A stretch of 64,000 nt of DNA, taken from positions 28,419,513-28,483,512 of the forward strand of contig CM043968.1 of assembly GCA_014529385.2 (NCBI GenBank). The letters run 5' to 3'. Numbering within the stretch: the stretch's first letter is position 1; every line of letters starts with the position of its first letter. Below are positions 11,076-22,550 of the stretch, in pieces. Origin of the DNA: Adiantum capillus-veneris. Its lineage: Eukaryota; Streptophyta; Polypodiopsida; Polypodiales; Pteridaceae. The translations under genes and the position numbers were made by a program. The notes under the pieces were generated by a model, which worked only from the letters and a program-made list of their open reading frames with translations, was not told the DNA's origin and did no database searches.

Positions 11076-12396
11076 CACTAGGTTGGTAACCTAACAGGAC
11101 ATAAAAGTGTCCTTTCAGGGTTTTGAAAAAAACCTCCAAAACCATAGTAGATCCACTCATTTTGTAAAATCCTTTCATAAGGTTATAGTTCAAGGCCTAC
11201 TACACATGGAAAAAATAAGAAACTTGTAAAATTTCTCATCTTTTGGTCACACCAAGCCTCCAAAGTTGATGGACTAGTACATTTTCATCAAAACAGTCAT
11301 TTCTTACGTTTTGTTGCATAAAAATAAGATTAGGGATTTTTGTAGGACTTGAGATAAATTCCCTAGTTAACTTCAATGGGTTGGTGATCAGAACATATGA
11401 TTGCTTCTCACTCACTATTTTTTGTTTTGCCAAAAGAAATAGGTACAAAAAAGTTGAATTTTTACCATTCTGCAAACCTATCATCAAAGTTTCTATAGCC
11501 ATGCTCAATACAAATAATATATGCATGTTTTCTTAGTTCCCTATTGTCCTTTAGGTTCATAAGGATCCATGGAGCATGTCAAAAGAATAATACATCTCTT
11601 ACCAAGGGGAATCTTGGGGACAAAGATGAAGTGCTAAATACAGCAAACATGAAAAAACTGGGTTCAACATTATGATTTGTATAATCCCATAGAAACTATT
11701 CAATATCTAGCCAAATTTGATCCTTATGACTAGATACGGTTACTACCTACAAAATGCATGTAGTTGTCACAAGAAACTAACAATATTGAAAAAGCTATAC
11801 TTGATATACTAGAATGTTTCGTTTTCTTCTATAATTGAAAAAATCAACCATCGTTGTCTACTACGCAAAATAGGGTATTAGGTGCCCCAAAACTCAAGGA
11901 ATATTAGCTTTATGTTACAATATGTGACATAGAGAATCAAAACTGCATTTGGATATCATGAAAGCCACCAAAAAAATCATAGAAGAGCTAAAATTCGCTA
12001 AAAAACAGGATTTGACAATTTTTGTAATTTAGTCATAACTTACAACTTTAACATCTATTTCTTCCTAGAAGCATCAGGACATGTTGAGGACTACTAAAGA
12101 TAGTTCTCTAGCATTATAGACCTCACAAACATAAAATGTAGAGTGGTATAGTTGCAAAAAGTTGAAAAAAGCCAAAAATAGGACTCGTTTTTTCACACAG
12201 TTTAGGTTGTGAAATGTTGTGCAAGGACAAGGTTAAAGATGGAATTGATATTCCAAAAAAATGTCGAGTTTTTTTCAGCTCATGAGACAACTTTGTAGAC
12301 AGATAGCACCTCCAAATCCATTTTGAAAATCTTGACATAATTCAAGGAAAATGGTCACTTCACAGGACATAAAAGTGTCCCATTACCAACCTAGTG
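11076..12396. mobile_element. Non-autonomous DNA transposon with CACTA-like ends
   Basis: The segment starts CACTAGGTTGGTAA (11076-11089) and ends with its exact reverse complement (12383-12396). Inside each end lies GGACATAAAAGTGTCC (11097-11112 and 12365-12380), itself almost self-complementary, like the subterminal motifs of CACTA elements. TTAA flanks both ends (11072-11075, 12397-12400). The interior, 1.3 kb and AT-rich, has no transposase. CACTA elements normally make 3-bp duplications, so the TTAA flanks leave the superfamily open. Confidence 0.6.
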
Positions 12397-13499
12397 TTAA
12401 AAGGGACTCAGGGGGACTAAGGGCAGGCACTAGTGACAAATTGCATGAAAAAATCATTAGGAGACATCCTACGCGTAGGATGTCTCAAGGACATTTATGG
12501 GCACAGATCCCAACATTTCTCATCCCACACATTTTCTGAATGACCTTTACATGCTAGCCACCAAGTTTCATCACATTTGGACCAAAATTGACCTCATATA
12601 CATGAAAAAATGCAAAGTTAGGGCATAGAGTCAATAATGGGCCATAGACCTACCAAACCTTGTCCAAATCACATGAAACTTGCACAAAACATTTACAAGC
12701 ACATAACCAACCAATCTGTGTGGTTAGAAGCAAAAATTGATGAAGTAGATATCCTACGCATAGGATGTCTATTTGACATTTTTGGCCTACAGAGGGTGTT
12801 TGTCCATTCCATATCCAATCACATCATCTTCAAGAGCTCATATACCAAATTTGAAGCCATTTTAATCATTTTTGACCCCCAACACCTTCAAGATACACTT
12901 TTTGAGCCCAAAAACACTACACAAGCTCTTACCAGTATCAATTCTTGTCCAAACCAAAATCCAAAAGCATGGACATGTTCCATATGCCAAGGACTACCCA
13001 CAGAACAAATCCCAAGCCATTTTGATGAAATACACATCCTACGCGTAGGATGTTTCCAGCATAATTTTGACCTTCTGTGCAAAGAGTGACATCATGTGAG
13101 CCAATACCATGGTGCAATGAGCCCATATATCAATTTTCAACCCATTTGGACATCACTTGCTACCTGTTATGGACTTTCTACCCAATTTGTGACCTAAAGC
13201 CTGAATCAACCCAAACATTTTGATGCCCAAATCCAAATCCAAGCACATAGCCATGTTCCACAGGCCAAGGACTACCAGCATGTCAAGTATCACCCAATTC
13301 TGATGAAAAAGACATCCTACGCGTAGGATGTCTAAATGAAAGTTTTTTGCCAGAATTGCACTGTGAGCACATGCACAGTTTCACAAGTTCCTTTTAAGCT
13401 TTATTTTCAATTTTCAAAGTCATTTGGATAGATAAAACTCAGTTTCTCAGCTAATATGGAAAAAACGCCAACTTCGGACTACTGAGTGCAATAGGATCT
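12397..13499 (+). other. Leader with four spaced palindromes
   Basis: Non-coding region before the ATG at 13500. The palindrome core ACATCCTACGCGTAGGATGT occurs at 12461-12486 (perfect over 26 bp), 12751-12766 (CGCA centre, one mismatch), 13034-13053 (perfect over 20 bp) and 13310-13333 (perfect over 24 bp). Spacing is about 280 bp while the DNA between is only loosely similar, so each palindrome sits in a diverged tandem unit. Confidence 0.8.
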
Positions 13500-13977
13500 A
13501 TGGCAGCCGCAAAGTCACCGGCAAAGAAGAAAAGAATGACCATAAAAGATTACCTAGAAGAGGTAGAGCCCTTCGTCATACCAGAAGGAGCTCTAAAGCC
13601 AACAAGCACATGGATCCAAGAAGATCTGTTGGAATCCAATGATCTAAAGATTTACTAAGGTGTGTTCAAAGACACCGAAGGAAACGCGATCAAGCTACCA
13701 ATGTTACTGTGGGAACTTAATGAGTTCGTCAGAAGCAAGATGTCAGAGTATCTGGAGAAGATTGATCTCCACAATTACTTTGAAGCGGTACCAGCAAGTA
13801 TTGACATAAAAAGAGTCTGGGAATTTGTGACAACAATAAAAGAAGATGGAGTGGCCAGAGTAACAGATCTGCAGGGCAAGCCAGACACCGAGATTCTAAT
13901 CACAGAAAGAGTAGTGGCAGCTGCACTAGACCTCTCCAACAAGGGGGATGGTGTAACCAAAAGAAGAGACGAAGTAA

Positions 13978-13982
13978 AGGTG
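13978..13982. repeat. Target site duplication of copia, left copy
   Basis: AGGTG directly before the 5' LTR; the same 5 bases follow the 3' LTR at 19542-19546. Confidence 0.95.
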
Positions 13983-14203
13983 TGTTGGGATTAAAGCCCA
14001 AGTGGCCTCTTATGCGGATATGGCCGGCCGCCCGCCTAACTTACTTACTTCTAACTCTTTGTATATACTAACATATTCTTTGTGAATACTAAGGATTTGG
14101 GAGATAACCCTTCTAACAGATCTCTGCGTACTGTGTACTGTGTAAGCTCACTGTGTGTGTGTGTGAGAGAGAGAGTCGACCCACGCTCCGCTCCGCGACT
14201 TCA
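13983..14203 (+). repeat. Copia 5' LTR
   Basis: Starts TGTTGGGATT and ends GCGACTTCA. It holds a weak TATA-like GTATATACTAAC near 14059 and a GT-then-GA repeat near 14153-14175. It matches the 3' LTR over its whole 221 bases except one position in that repeat. Confidence 0.97.
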
Positions 14204-14205
14204 AT

Positions 14206-14218
14206 TGGTATCAGAGCC
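14206..14218 (+). other. Primer binding site, initiator tRNA-Met type
   Basis: TGGTATCAGAGCC begins two bases after the 5' LTR. This is the standard complement of the 3' end of plant initiator tRNA-Met used by many copia elements to prime minus-strand DNA. Confidence 0.92.
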
Positions 14219-15270
14219 TTGGTTCAGTGCGGATTTGCGCAATCGCGCGCGCGCGCACTTTTCCGGCAGATTCTGGATCCGGAGTTCGAAAATTCACACT
14301 CGGCGTTCCGGGAGCGTTTCCTACAGGTGACCTGGGGTTTTACCCCCCTTTCGAAGCCGTTTATGCCCTCAGAATTTCGTTCTGAGTACTACAGCAGAAG
14401 ATACATTTCAGCCGCAAAGAAATCCGTCTTGTGTAGATTGGCAAGCAGGAGGTGGTCGACATCAATATCGACATCGACATACATCACTTATTCGTCTTCA
14501 GAGCATCATCTATAGACCAGGTACACATATATATCATCAGATATATATATTGCAGTCTGCATTGCTACTTGTTGTGCTTGCCAGGTTCCAGGGGAGGTGT
14601 GGCCATACGACGGCTTGACACCACTGGCATGTATTGCAGATTGATGTACTGTGATTGTAGGTCTGCTAGTTGTGAGTCACGCTAGCAGACAGACCGCCGC
14701 AGCGGTCATAGGACAGTGATTGGTCTATTATAGGATGTATGCTAGTTCTGGGCAGTTTGCTGAGCCATCTGAGAGGGTCGTGTGTGAGGTTTTTTGAAGC
14801 CAAGCACTGGGGGCTGGGTTACCCAGTGTGAGGTGGATTAGGTTGCTGGAGTTCCCCTCTACACGCATCCTCTTCGGCGACTTTTATCCCTTAGGATGTA
14901 TGACTTTGTGTAGACACTGGATTGCATCTTATGCGTCAGGCCGTTGAGGCAATGTTCAGGGTTCAGTCTTGAGACAGATACAGGTTCTGTCATCGCCCAG
15001 AGAGGAGACAGTGTATGCTTACAGGACAGCATATTACAGGGATTTTTTAGATTTGTCATTGGTCAGCTATTTATGATTGTTTCTTGAGCTATCTTTTGGT
15101 TCCCAGAGCTCAGTTTACAGGGGAGACTCTGTCAAAAATTTTCAAAAATACTGACAGTTCCTGAGGAGAGGTGTTCAGCTTGTTGATTATAGCTTGTTTA
15201 CTGTGTACAGAGGCCAGTTTACAGGGGAAACTCTGCCGGATTTTTCTCAGGAGTAAACAGTTTGGCAGAT
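14219..15270 (+). other. Copia untranslated leader
   Basis: About 1 kb without coding sense, long for a copia leader. It holds a (CG)n run at 14242-14253 and a 23-base repeat present twice (15111-15133 and 15215-15237, sharing CAGTTTACAGGGGA). Confidence 0.6.
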
Positions 15271-18200
15271 ATGGCATCTTCTCACAGTGAGACTCTTTAC
15301 AACATAAAGAAGCTGGATGGCACAAACTTTCCATTCTGGAAGAAGCAGATTTGGCAGGTTTTGGTGCAGAAAAAACAAGTGAAGCCACTGAAGCTCAAAG
15401 GGGAGAGACCAGAAGGTATGGCTGAAGATGAGTGGGAAGAGCTTGACGAGTTAGCTTGTTCCACAATCATGCTGACACTGGCAGAAAATGTTTACTTCAA
15501 CGTAGCAGAAGAGACTACAGCGTATGGCGTATGGCAAAAGCTATGTGATATGTACGAGAAACAAAGTGCTGCTTCTCAGATTTACTGGCTCAAGAAATTG
15601 GTGGATTTGAAGATGAAGGAAGGGACAGCCATGTCAAATCATCTGAATGAATTTCACTCAATTTTTAGCCAGTTAACAGCACAAGAGATAGTCTTTCCAG
15701 ATTCAGTGAAGGCTATGTTTCTCTTAATCACTTTGCCAGACAGTTGGGATACTTTTCGTACAGCGTTAAGTAATTCTGTCGCGCCAGAAGGTCTTACAAG
15801 TGCCAATGTAGAAGGCAGCTTGCTCACAGAGGAAGTGAACAGGAAGAACATTGACAAAGGCAAAGGCAATAGTGCTTTGGTCGTTCGAGGGAGACAACAG
15901 TTTAAAGAGAAGAAGGGTAAGAAGGCACAAAACCGAAGTAAGTCTCGTGATTCGAAGTCAAAGGATGACATAGAATGCTACCATTGTGGCAAGAAGGGTC
16001 ACATGAAGCGAGACTGTACGAAGTGGAAACAAGAAAAAGGCAAAACAAAGAGTTATGAGCAAGATGAAAAGAAGAGTTCAGTGAAGATTGAAGAGGTGAA
16101 TGTCACAGGATCTGGTTCAGACAGTGATTCTGGTATAGCAGCTGGTGACATCTTCCTTACAAGCAATCTTGATTCTGTTTTCTTGACTGCAGAGGATGGA
16201 CATGCTATGAGTGATTGGATTATCGACTCAGGGGCATCTTTACATGTTTCTCCGCACAAAGAGTGGTTTACATCATACGTGGCTACTAAAGATTATGTCA
16301 GACTTGGCAATGAGCAGGTTTGTGACATACTTGGAGTGGGAGATGTGCAGTTGAAGTTTCAGAATGGCTCTTCTTTATGGCTCAAGAATGTCAGACATGT
16401 TCCAGCAATCCGAAAGAGCTTGATTAGTACAGGGAAGTTGGATGATGCGGGTTATGTGACAGTTTTTGGGAACAGCGCTTGGAAGATCTCCAAAGGTTCG
16501 ATGACTGTAGCACATGGCAGCAAGTCAAGAACTCTGTACACTTTACATGTTTCAGAGGTTAAAAACCATGTAATTAATGTGATTGAGCAGCCAAGTGTGT
16601 CACTGTGGCATCGTAGGTTGGGACATATGTCAAAAAGAGGAATGGAAATACTTTCTCATTATGGTTATTTGCCTGGCTTTTCATTTCAAGATTTCGAGTT
16701 TTGTGAGCATTGTGTTTATGGTAAGCAAACACAGGAACCGCACAGATCAAAGAGGAATCGTAGGGACGAACGGTTAGCTCTTGTACACAGTGACCTATGC
16801 GGACCAATGCCTAGTTTGTCACTAGGGGGAGCAGCGTACTTTTGTACATTCATAGATGACTATTCTCGCAAAGTATGGGTTTAATTCTTGAAGCACAAGG
16901 ATGAGGTGCTCAAGGTCTTTAAGACATTCTTGCAGCTGGTGGAGAATCAGAGTGGTCAGAAGCTGAAGTGCTTGAGAACTGACAATGGTGGAGAGTACGT
17001 TTCCAAAGCTTTTCAAGACTTTTGTCAAGAAAAAGGGATTAAGCGGGAACTTACTGCACCATATAATCCTTCACAGAATGGGGTTGCAGAACGTATGAAT
17101 AGGACCATACAAGAGAAGGTCAGAAGCATGTTGTCAAATGCTGAGTTGCCTGATGGATTTTGGGCGGAAGCAGTGGCTACAGCAGTCCATTTGATCAACA
17201 GGTCTCCTAGTAGGGTTCTGGATAAGAGTGCAGTGGCCGAGATGCTATGGACAGGCAAGGCACCTTCGTATAAGCATCTCAGAGTCTTTGGTTGTGAAGC
17301 TTATAGCCATATTCCTAAGGAGTTCAGAAATAAGTTAGAACCAAAGAGCAAGAAGTGTATATTTCTTGGCTACGGAGAATCGGGCGAGATGGGTTACCGG
17401 CTTTGGGATCCTGAGTCCAGAAAGCTTATTCGTAGCAATGATGTGCATTTCAATGAAGCCAAGTTTCACGCTAAGCCAGAGAAGACAGAGGAGATCAGAA
17501 GAGTTGTCTTCAGGGAAGATGGACCTAGTGCTAGCACATCAAGACAGCATGGTCAGGCTCAGGAACAGCCTATAGTGGCTAGAGAGGCAGAGTCAGTTGT
17601 GGTGAGACGTTCTGAGCGTGTCTCCAAACCACCTGATCGTTATGTGCCATCTCTAAATTATGTCATGCTCACAGATTGCGGAGAACCATCTTGTTACAAG
17701 GAAGCATTACAAGTGGTTGACTCGAAAAAATGGCAGTTGGCCATGCAGTCAGAGATGACAGCTCTGCATAAAAACCAGACATGGAAGTTGGTTAAATTAC
17801 CACAGGGCAAAAAGGCTCTACCTTGTAAATGGGTTTACAGGTATAAGATCACCGCTCATGATAGTCAGCCAAAGTACAAAGCAAGGCTTGTTGCCAAGGG
17901 CTTTAAGCAAGAACAAGGCATTGACTTTGATGAAGTCTTCTCTCCAGTGGTCAAGATGACTACATTGAGATGCTTTCTTGCATTGGTTGCTATATTGGAT
18001 TTGGTGTTGCACCAAATGGATGTCAAGACAGCGTTCTTGCATGGTGATTTAGATGTGGAAATTTACATGCAGCAGCCAGAAGGGTTTGTTGAGAAAGGCA
18101 TGGAACATTTGGTATGCCAGTTGTTAAAGAGTCTTTATGGCTTAAAACAATCACCGAGGGCATGGTACCATAAGTTCCACCAGTTTATGCTTTCTCAAGG

Positions 18201-19236
18201 CTACAAACGTAGTGAGTTCGATCACTGTCTATATACAAAGAAGGCTAAGGATGGCAGTTGGCTGATCCTTATTTTGTATGTGGATGACATGTTGATTGCT
18301 GGCAAACACTTGGAAGAAATTTCAGCTTTGAAGTCAAAGATGGCAAAATCGTTTGACATGAAAGACATGGGTGAGGCAAGTCATATACTTGGTATGCGCA
18401 TTGAGAGAGACAGATCAAAGAAGTTGATTTGGTTATCTCAAACAGAGTATATTGACAAGGTTTTGCAACGTTTCAATATGGAGAAGGGAAAGGCATTGAG
18501 TGTTCCATTGCCACCATATGTGAAACTTAGCAAACAAGATTGTCCTGTGTCTGAGGAAGAAAAGGCTGAAATGGATAAGATTCCATATGCGTCTGCAGTG
18601 GGTAGTTTGATGTATGCAATGATTGCTACACGTCCGGATATTGCATTTGCAGTGGGAGTGGTTAGCAGATATATGTCAAATCTCGGCAAGAAACATTGGG
18701 AGGCAGTGAAAGGTATCATGAGATACTTAAAACATACAAAGAGTATGCGCATATGCTATGGTAGTCAGGATTTGAGTGTCAGAGGATACACTGACTCAGA
18801 TTATGCAGGAGACTTGGATAAGAGGAGATCTACATCAGGCTATGTCTTTACATTGGCTGGAGGTGCCATATCATGGCGATCTCGATTACAAGATTGTGTT
18901 ACGCAGTCTACTACAGAAGCTGAGTATGTTGCAGCAAATGAGGCATGCAAAGAAGCTATTTGGCTTGGTAGATTGGTTGTAGACTTGGGAATCAATGCAG
19001 ATATGCCAGAGTTATATTGTGATAGTCAAAGTGCTATACAATTGGCAAAGAATCCAGTGTTCCATTCGAAGACTAAGCATATTGATGTGAAGTATCACTT
19101 CATTAGGGAAGTACTTGAAGACAAGCAGATACAACTGCTGAAGATCCACACCAAGGACAATCCTGCTGATCTACTCACAAAGGGACTTCCAGGAGAGGGC
19201 TTTGTGCATTGTCGTGAGTTATTGGGCATTGGATAG
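15271..19236 (+). CDS. Copia gag-pol polyprotein with one nonsense codon
   Basis: The first ATG of the frame is 15271. Domains in order: UBN2-type gag (about residues 10-190), zinc knuckle C-x2-C-x4-H-x4-C at 15976-16017, protease DSGAS at 16225-16239, gag-pre-integrase with HRRLGHM near 16608, integrase core (HSDLCG near 16789, TDNGGEY near 16979, NGVAERM near 17080), RT with YVDD at 18277-18288, and RNase H (YTDSDYAG near 18790, TEAEY near 18920, YCDSQSA near 19015), ending with the LLTKGLP signature. The order integrase before RT is diagnostic for copia; the domain style resembles the Tork/Tnt1 group. TAA at 16882-16884 falls early in the integrase core where an aromatic residue is usual. 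The product would make particles, copy the RNA and integrate it; as it stands translation should stop at about residue 537. Confidence 0.95.
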
Positions 19237-19309
19237 ATGGCAGCCATGTAAATCTTTGTACATTTATGTTCATAGATTTACAGTTACTTAAAGTGCCACA
19301 TTGGACTTT

Positions 19310-19320
19310 AAGTGGGAGGT
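19310..19320 (+). other. Copia polypurine tract
   Basis: AAGTGGGAGGT directly precedes the 3' LTR at 19321. Confidence 0.85.
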
Positions 19321-19541
19321 TGTTGGGATTAAAGCCCAAGTGGCCTCTTATGCGGATATGGCCGGCCGCCCGCCTAACTTACTTACTTCTAACTCTTTGT
19401 ATATACTAACATATTCTTTGTGAATACTAAGGATTTGGGAGATAACCCTTCTAACAGATCTCTGCGTACTGTGTACTGTGTAAGCTCACTGTGTGTGTGT
19501 GAGAGAGAGAGAGTCGACCCACGCTCCGCTCCGCGACTTCA
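19321..19541 (+). repeat. Copia 3' LTR
   Basis: 221 bases, one difference from the 5' LTR: one GT unit fewer and one GA unit more in the mixed repeat near 19491-19513. Confidence 0.97.
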
Positions 19542-19546
19542 AGGTG
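19542..19546. repeat. Target site duplication of copia, right copy
   Basis: AGGTG, matching 13978-13982. Removing copia plus one copy restores the host frame (codons for Lys-Val-Tyr-Thr). Confidence 0.95.
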
Positions 19547-22536
19547 TACACGGAAAAGAAATCCAACTACACCTTTGAAGATATTGCCGACCCCAAAGTG
19601 GCAATCATGAGCCAGCTGTACAATCAATATTTCCATATGTGTACAAAGAGGCCACAAAAGTACAGGATGCCGCCTGTAGCAATTGCCACAACATTCACCT
19701 GGCCAATGCTGAAAATCAAGCCGAAGATCATCAATTATGCAACTTATGTACATGATAATTTGGTGAAGATGGGCAACAAGAACCCCACATACATCGTGTC
19801 GGGTGAGCTAATCACAAAGGTGATTTATGGGGCATTGCATGCCAAGGGAAGATGGCCCGACCCTCCATCACAAAACAACTAGCTGTGGCTCAAAGAAGAT
19901 AAAGAAGACGAGCAACCAAAAGCACCAAGGGTGGCAACATGTTTGAAACGCCGGTTAGAAGCCGTGCAAGAAGATCAGGCAGAGTAGAAGAAAGGAATGA
20001 AAGAATCTGCCCAAGTGCCAACAAAAGAAACTAAATCACAGAAAGCTGCACGACTAGAGCAGATGATGGAAAGCTTCAGGGCAGAAAGAGCCCTCAAGGG
20101 AGATTTAGACGAGCTATGGAAGTTTTCTCTAGAAGCAATGTCGGGATCATCCCGAAGGGTGCACATAGACAGATTTGATGATTACATTAAGAATTTTGAG
20201 ATTCTTGATGCCACAACAGAGAATATCCCACATGTGCCCTTTACAGAAGAGGAAGTGGAGCGAGTCCAACAGAAACTGCTAGAAGAGCAGGAGGGCCAAG
20301 AGAGAGAAAGGAAGACCAAGGCGGACAGAGATTTCAAGAAAAAGCCGACAACTCCACCGGCCAACCCTGAGTCCAGCCCACCGCCTTCACCACCTCCTTG
20401 TAGCCCTCCACAAGAAGACAAAGAGGAACAAGACAAACCAAAAGAACAAGAAGAGGCCAAGCAAGAGCAAAGCCAAGAGTAGGAACCAAAGGAAAAGGCT
20501 AAGCCTAAAAGTGGGCAACCAGAGCCAAATGAGTCATATAACACATTTCTAGACCTGCTAGCGGCCAGATACACAAAAGAAGAGGCTGCCACAGTCACAT
20601 TCGACTTGGCAAGCACGGGGAACAAAGAGCAAATGCAAAGCATACGGTTAGTAGAGCTGAAGGAGATGGCCACTGACACAGTGGACTTGCACCCGCCCAC
20701 CAATGATTGGGATGTGGTGATGACAAAGCTAATCGAGATAAGAGCCCAGTCAATGGCCTCAGAAAGTGAAAGGGAAACTCTCAAAGCCATTGAAGTGAAG
20801 ATAAAGCTGGAAGTTGACACTTTACAAAAGCAAAGCCAAAGGCAGATAGAGAGAGAAACAGAGCTGCAAGCCAGTCTGGAAAAGGCATTGCAAAGATGCC
20901 ACCAAATGGAAAGAGAAAATCAAGCAGCAGCCCAAAGACTGCAAGGAGCCGAAGAGGATTATAGACAACTCAGCAAGACATTGACAGATGTAGAGAGGGA
21001 AAGGGATAACCTAACCCTACAACTTGCTGAGGAGTCCAAGGAAGTAGAGGCCATGAGAAATGCCAAAGAAAAGGTAGAAATAGACCAGGAGGCTAGCCAG
21101 GATGAGGTCCTTGAGCTCAAGGACCAGCTTAAAGCTAAAGATCAAACCATCCAACGGCTACGGGCATCTCCTACCAGAGTCAGAACTACTAGCTCGACTC
21201 ACACCCCTACAAAAAGCCAGATCTATGAAGAACAGATGAAAGAGCTTCAGAAAGAGTTAACTTTAGAGAAAAATCAAAGGTTGATGATGGCGGAAGGGTC
21301 TGTGGTTATGCAAACACGCATGGAAGAAGAGCAAAAAGCAAAGCAAGATGAGCTAGAAATTATCAAGAGAAAGCTCGAGGAGGAGGAAAAGGTAAACGTC
21401 GAATTGAATGACCTCCTCGTGAACATGGGAGAAGAAGCCAAAGCGGAGAAACAGACGCTCCTAAAGCAGATAGAAGAGCTGAGAGGACAACAAGCAGAAG
21501 AGCAAGCAGGCACAGGGCCGACAGCCATGGAAGGCATAGACCTAGAGAATGTGGCAGATCCTGTGGACACACCCATGCAAGAGGAAATCCTAGTAGGACC
21601 CTCTCAAGAGCCACAAGATCTGACGCAAGAAGAGGAAGAGAAGCTGCGCAAGGCCATAGAGGCAGAAATCAGAGAAACGGCCAAGGAAGCCTTGGAATGG
21701 GAGCAGAGGGTTTTTAAATCCATGACCATTCAGAAGATCGATGCCAGCAACCTCCGGCGTGAATGGCTACTGCCCTCTCTCCCATATCCTTTGCAAAAAT
21801 ATGAAGCCGCCACCACCAACAAGAGGATTAGAGAAGAGCCAACAATGCCACTCTACACAGCAGATATCTCCCAGCCTAAAGGGGCCAAGTTAATAGTCGA
21901 CTCCCAGCCTAGGTGGAGAAAAGCATGGCTGACAAAGTACCCACAGTACCTAATCCATCTGGTAGAGGCACCCAAACTCATCAGAGATAATCTAAGCTTC
22001 TGCCCTCTACCAAGGATACAGATGTGGAAGGCCCAGGAGATACTACAAAGAAGCCAACCCACTTGGCTGAACTATCCGAGGCTGCCAGGCTTGAAGGCAG
22101 GCGAGAGAATAAGTATTCAATACATGGTGAAAACCCTAACGGGCGCCATCAAATTGTTCACTGGCTCGCTTGACCTTTCTTGCATAATGATGAGGAAGAT
22201 CTGCAAAACCCTTTTGGCAGTTTTCGAGACGTTCAAAGCGGGCCAGGTGACAGACAATATCTTCTTCTTTCAAGATACTTACAAATGTGCATATGATCTG
22301 TCTGGTCAACCTTCCAAGGAGGTGATACATGCATTGTATCAAAGGATAATGTTTCTACCATCCTATCACCTCCAAGCCTTTGAAGAAGCGTTCTACATCG
22401 GCTTCTTCACCATAAACACTGATATATTCGGCCCAACACTGCTGGATTTACATGCAAGATATGAGTCGCTGCTCAAGATGCGCGAAACCATAAGATGAAG
22501 AAGCAACTCAACAACCATGTCGGGGACGACATGAGC

Positions 22537-22550
22537 AAGGAGGGGGGGAG
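22537..22550 (+). other. Polypurine tract of the cargo-ORF element
   Basis: AAGGAGGGGGGGAG directly before the LTR start TGTTAGAAGC at 22551. Confidence 0.9.

Larger units (their letters stand above)
13983..19541 (+). mobile_element. Ty1/copia retrotransposon, complete and young
   Basis: It has 221-bp LTRs with TG...CA ends, 5-bp target duplication AGGTG, PBS, one polyprotein reading frame and a purine tract. The LTRs differ at a single base, inside a GT/GA repeat, so insertion is recent. The only coding defect seen is TAA at 16882-16884. It sits inside the cargo ORF of an older LTR element. Confidence 0.97.
13500..22498 (+). pseudogene. Cargo ORF of the LTR element, interrupted by copia
   Basis: ATG at 13500 follows the leader. 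The frame runs to 13982, is split by the copia element, and resumes exactly after the target duplication at 19547, continuing to TGA at 22496-22498: about 1,140 codons in total. Nonsense codons are TAA 13656-13658, TAG 19880-19882, TAG 19985-19987 and TAG 20480-20482. The N-terminal about 300 residues form a globular plant-retroelement-type domain (WELNEF, EYLEKI, HNYFE, then a second half rich in aromatic residues). Then come an acidic and Pro-rich linker (about 20330-20480), a long heptad-rich coiled coil (about 20780-21680) and a C-terminal globular part with LLPSLPYPL and QVTDNIFFFQ. I do not recognise a functional family. A gag-like structural role is possible but no zinc knuckle is seen. 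Confidence 0.7.

Noticed and set aside
12461-13333. Spaced identical repeats as a CRISPR array
   Set aside because: The spacing is about 280 bp, copies are palindromes in diverged units, and the context is a plant retroelement leader.
14242-14253. (CG)n run as a Z-DNA or regulatory site
   Set aside because: Very short run in the copia leader with no supporting context.
14153-14515. Open frame across the copia 5' LTR end
   Set aside because: It spans LTR repeat, PBS and leader; no conserved protein signal.
20182-20820. 212-residue minus-strand Ser-rich open frame
   Set aside because: Shadow of the acidic coiled-coil ORF on the + strand.
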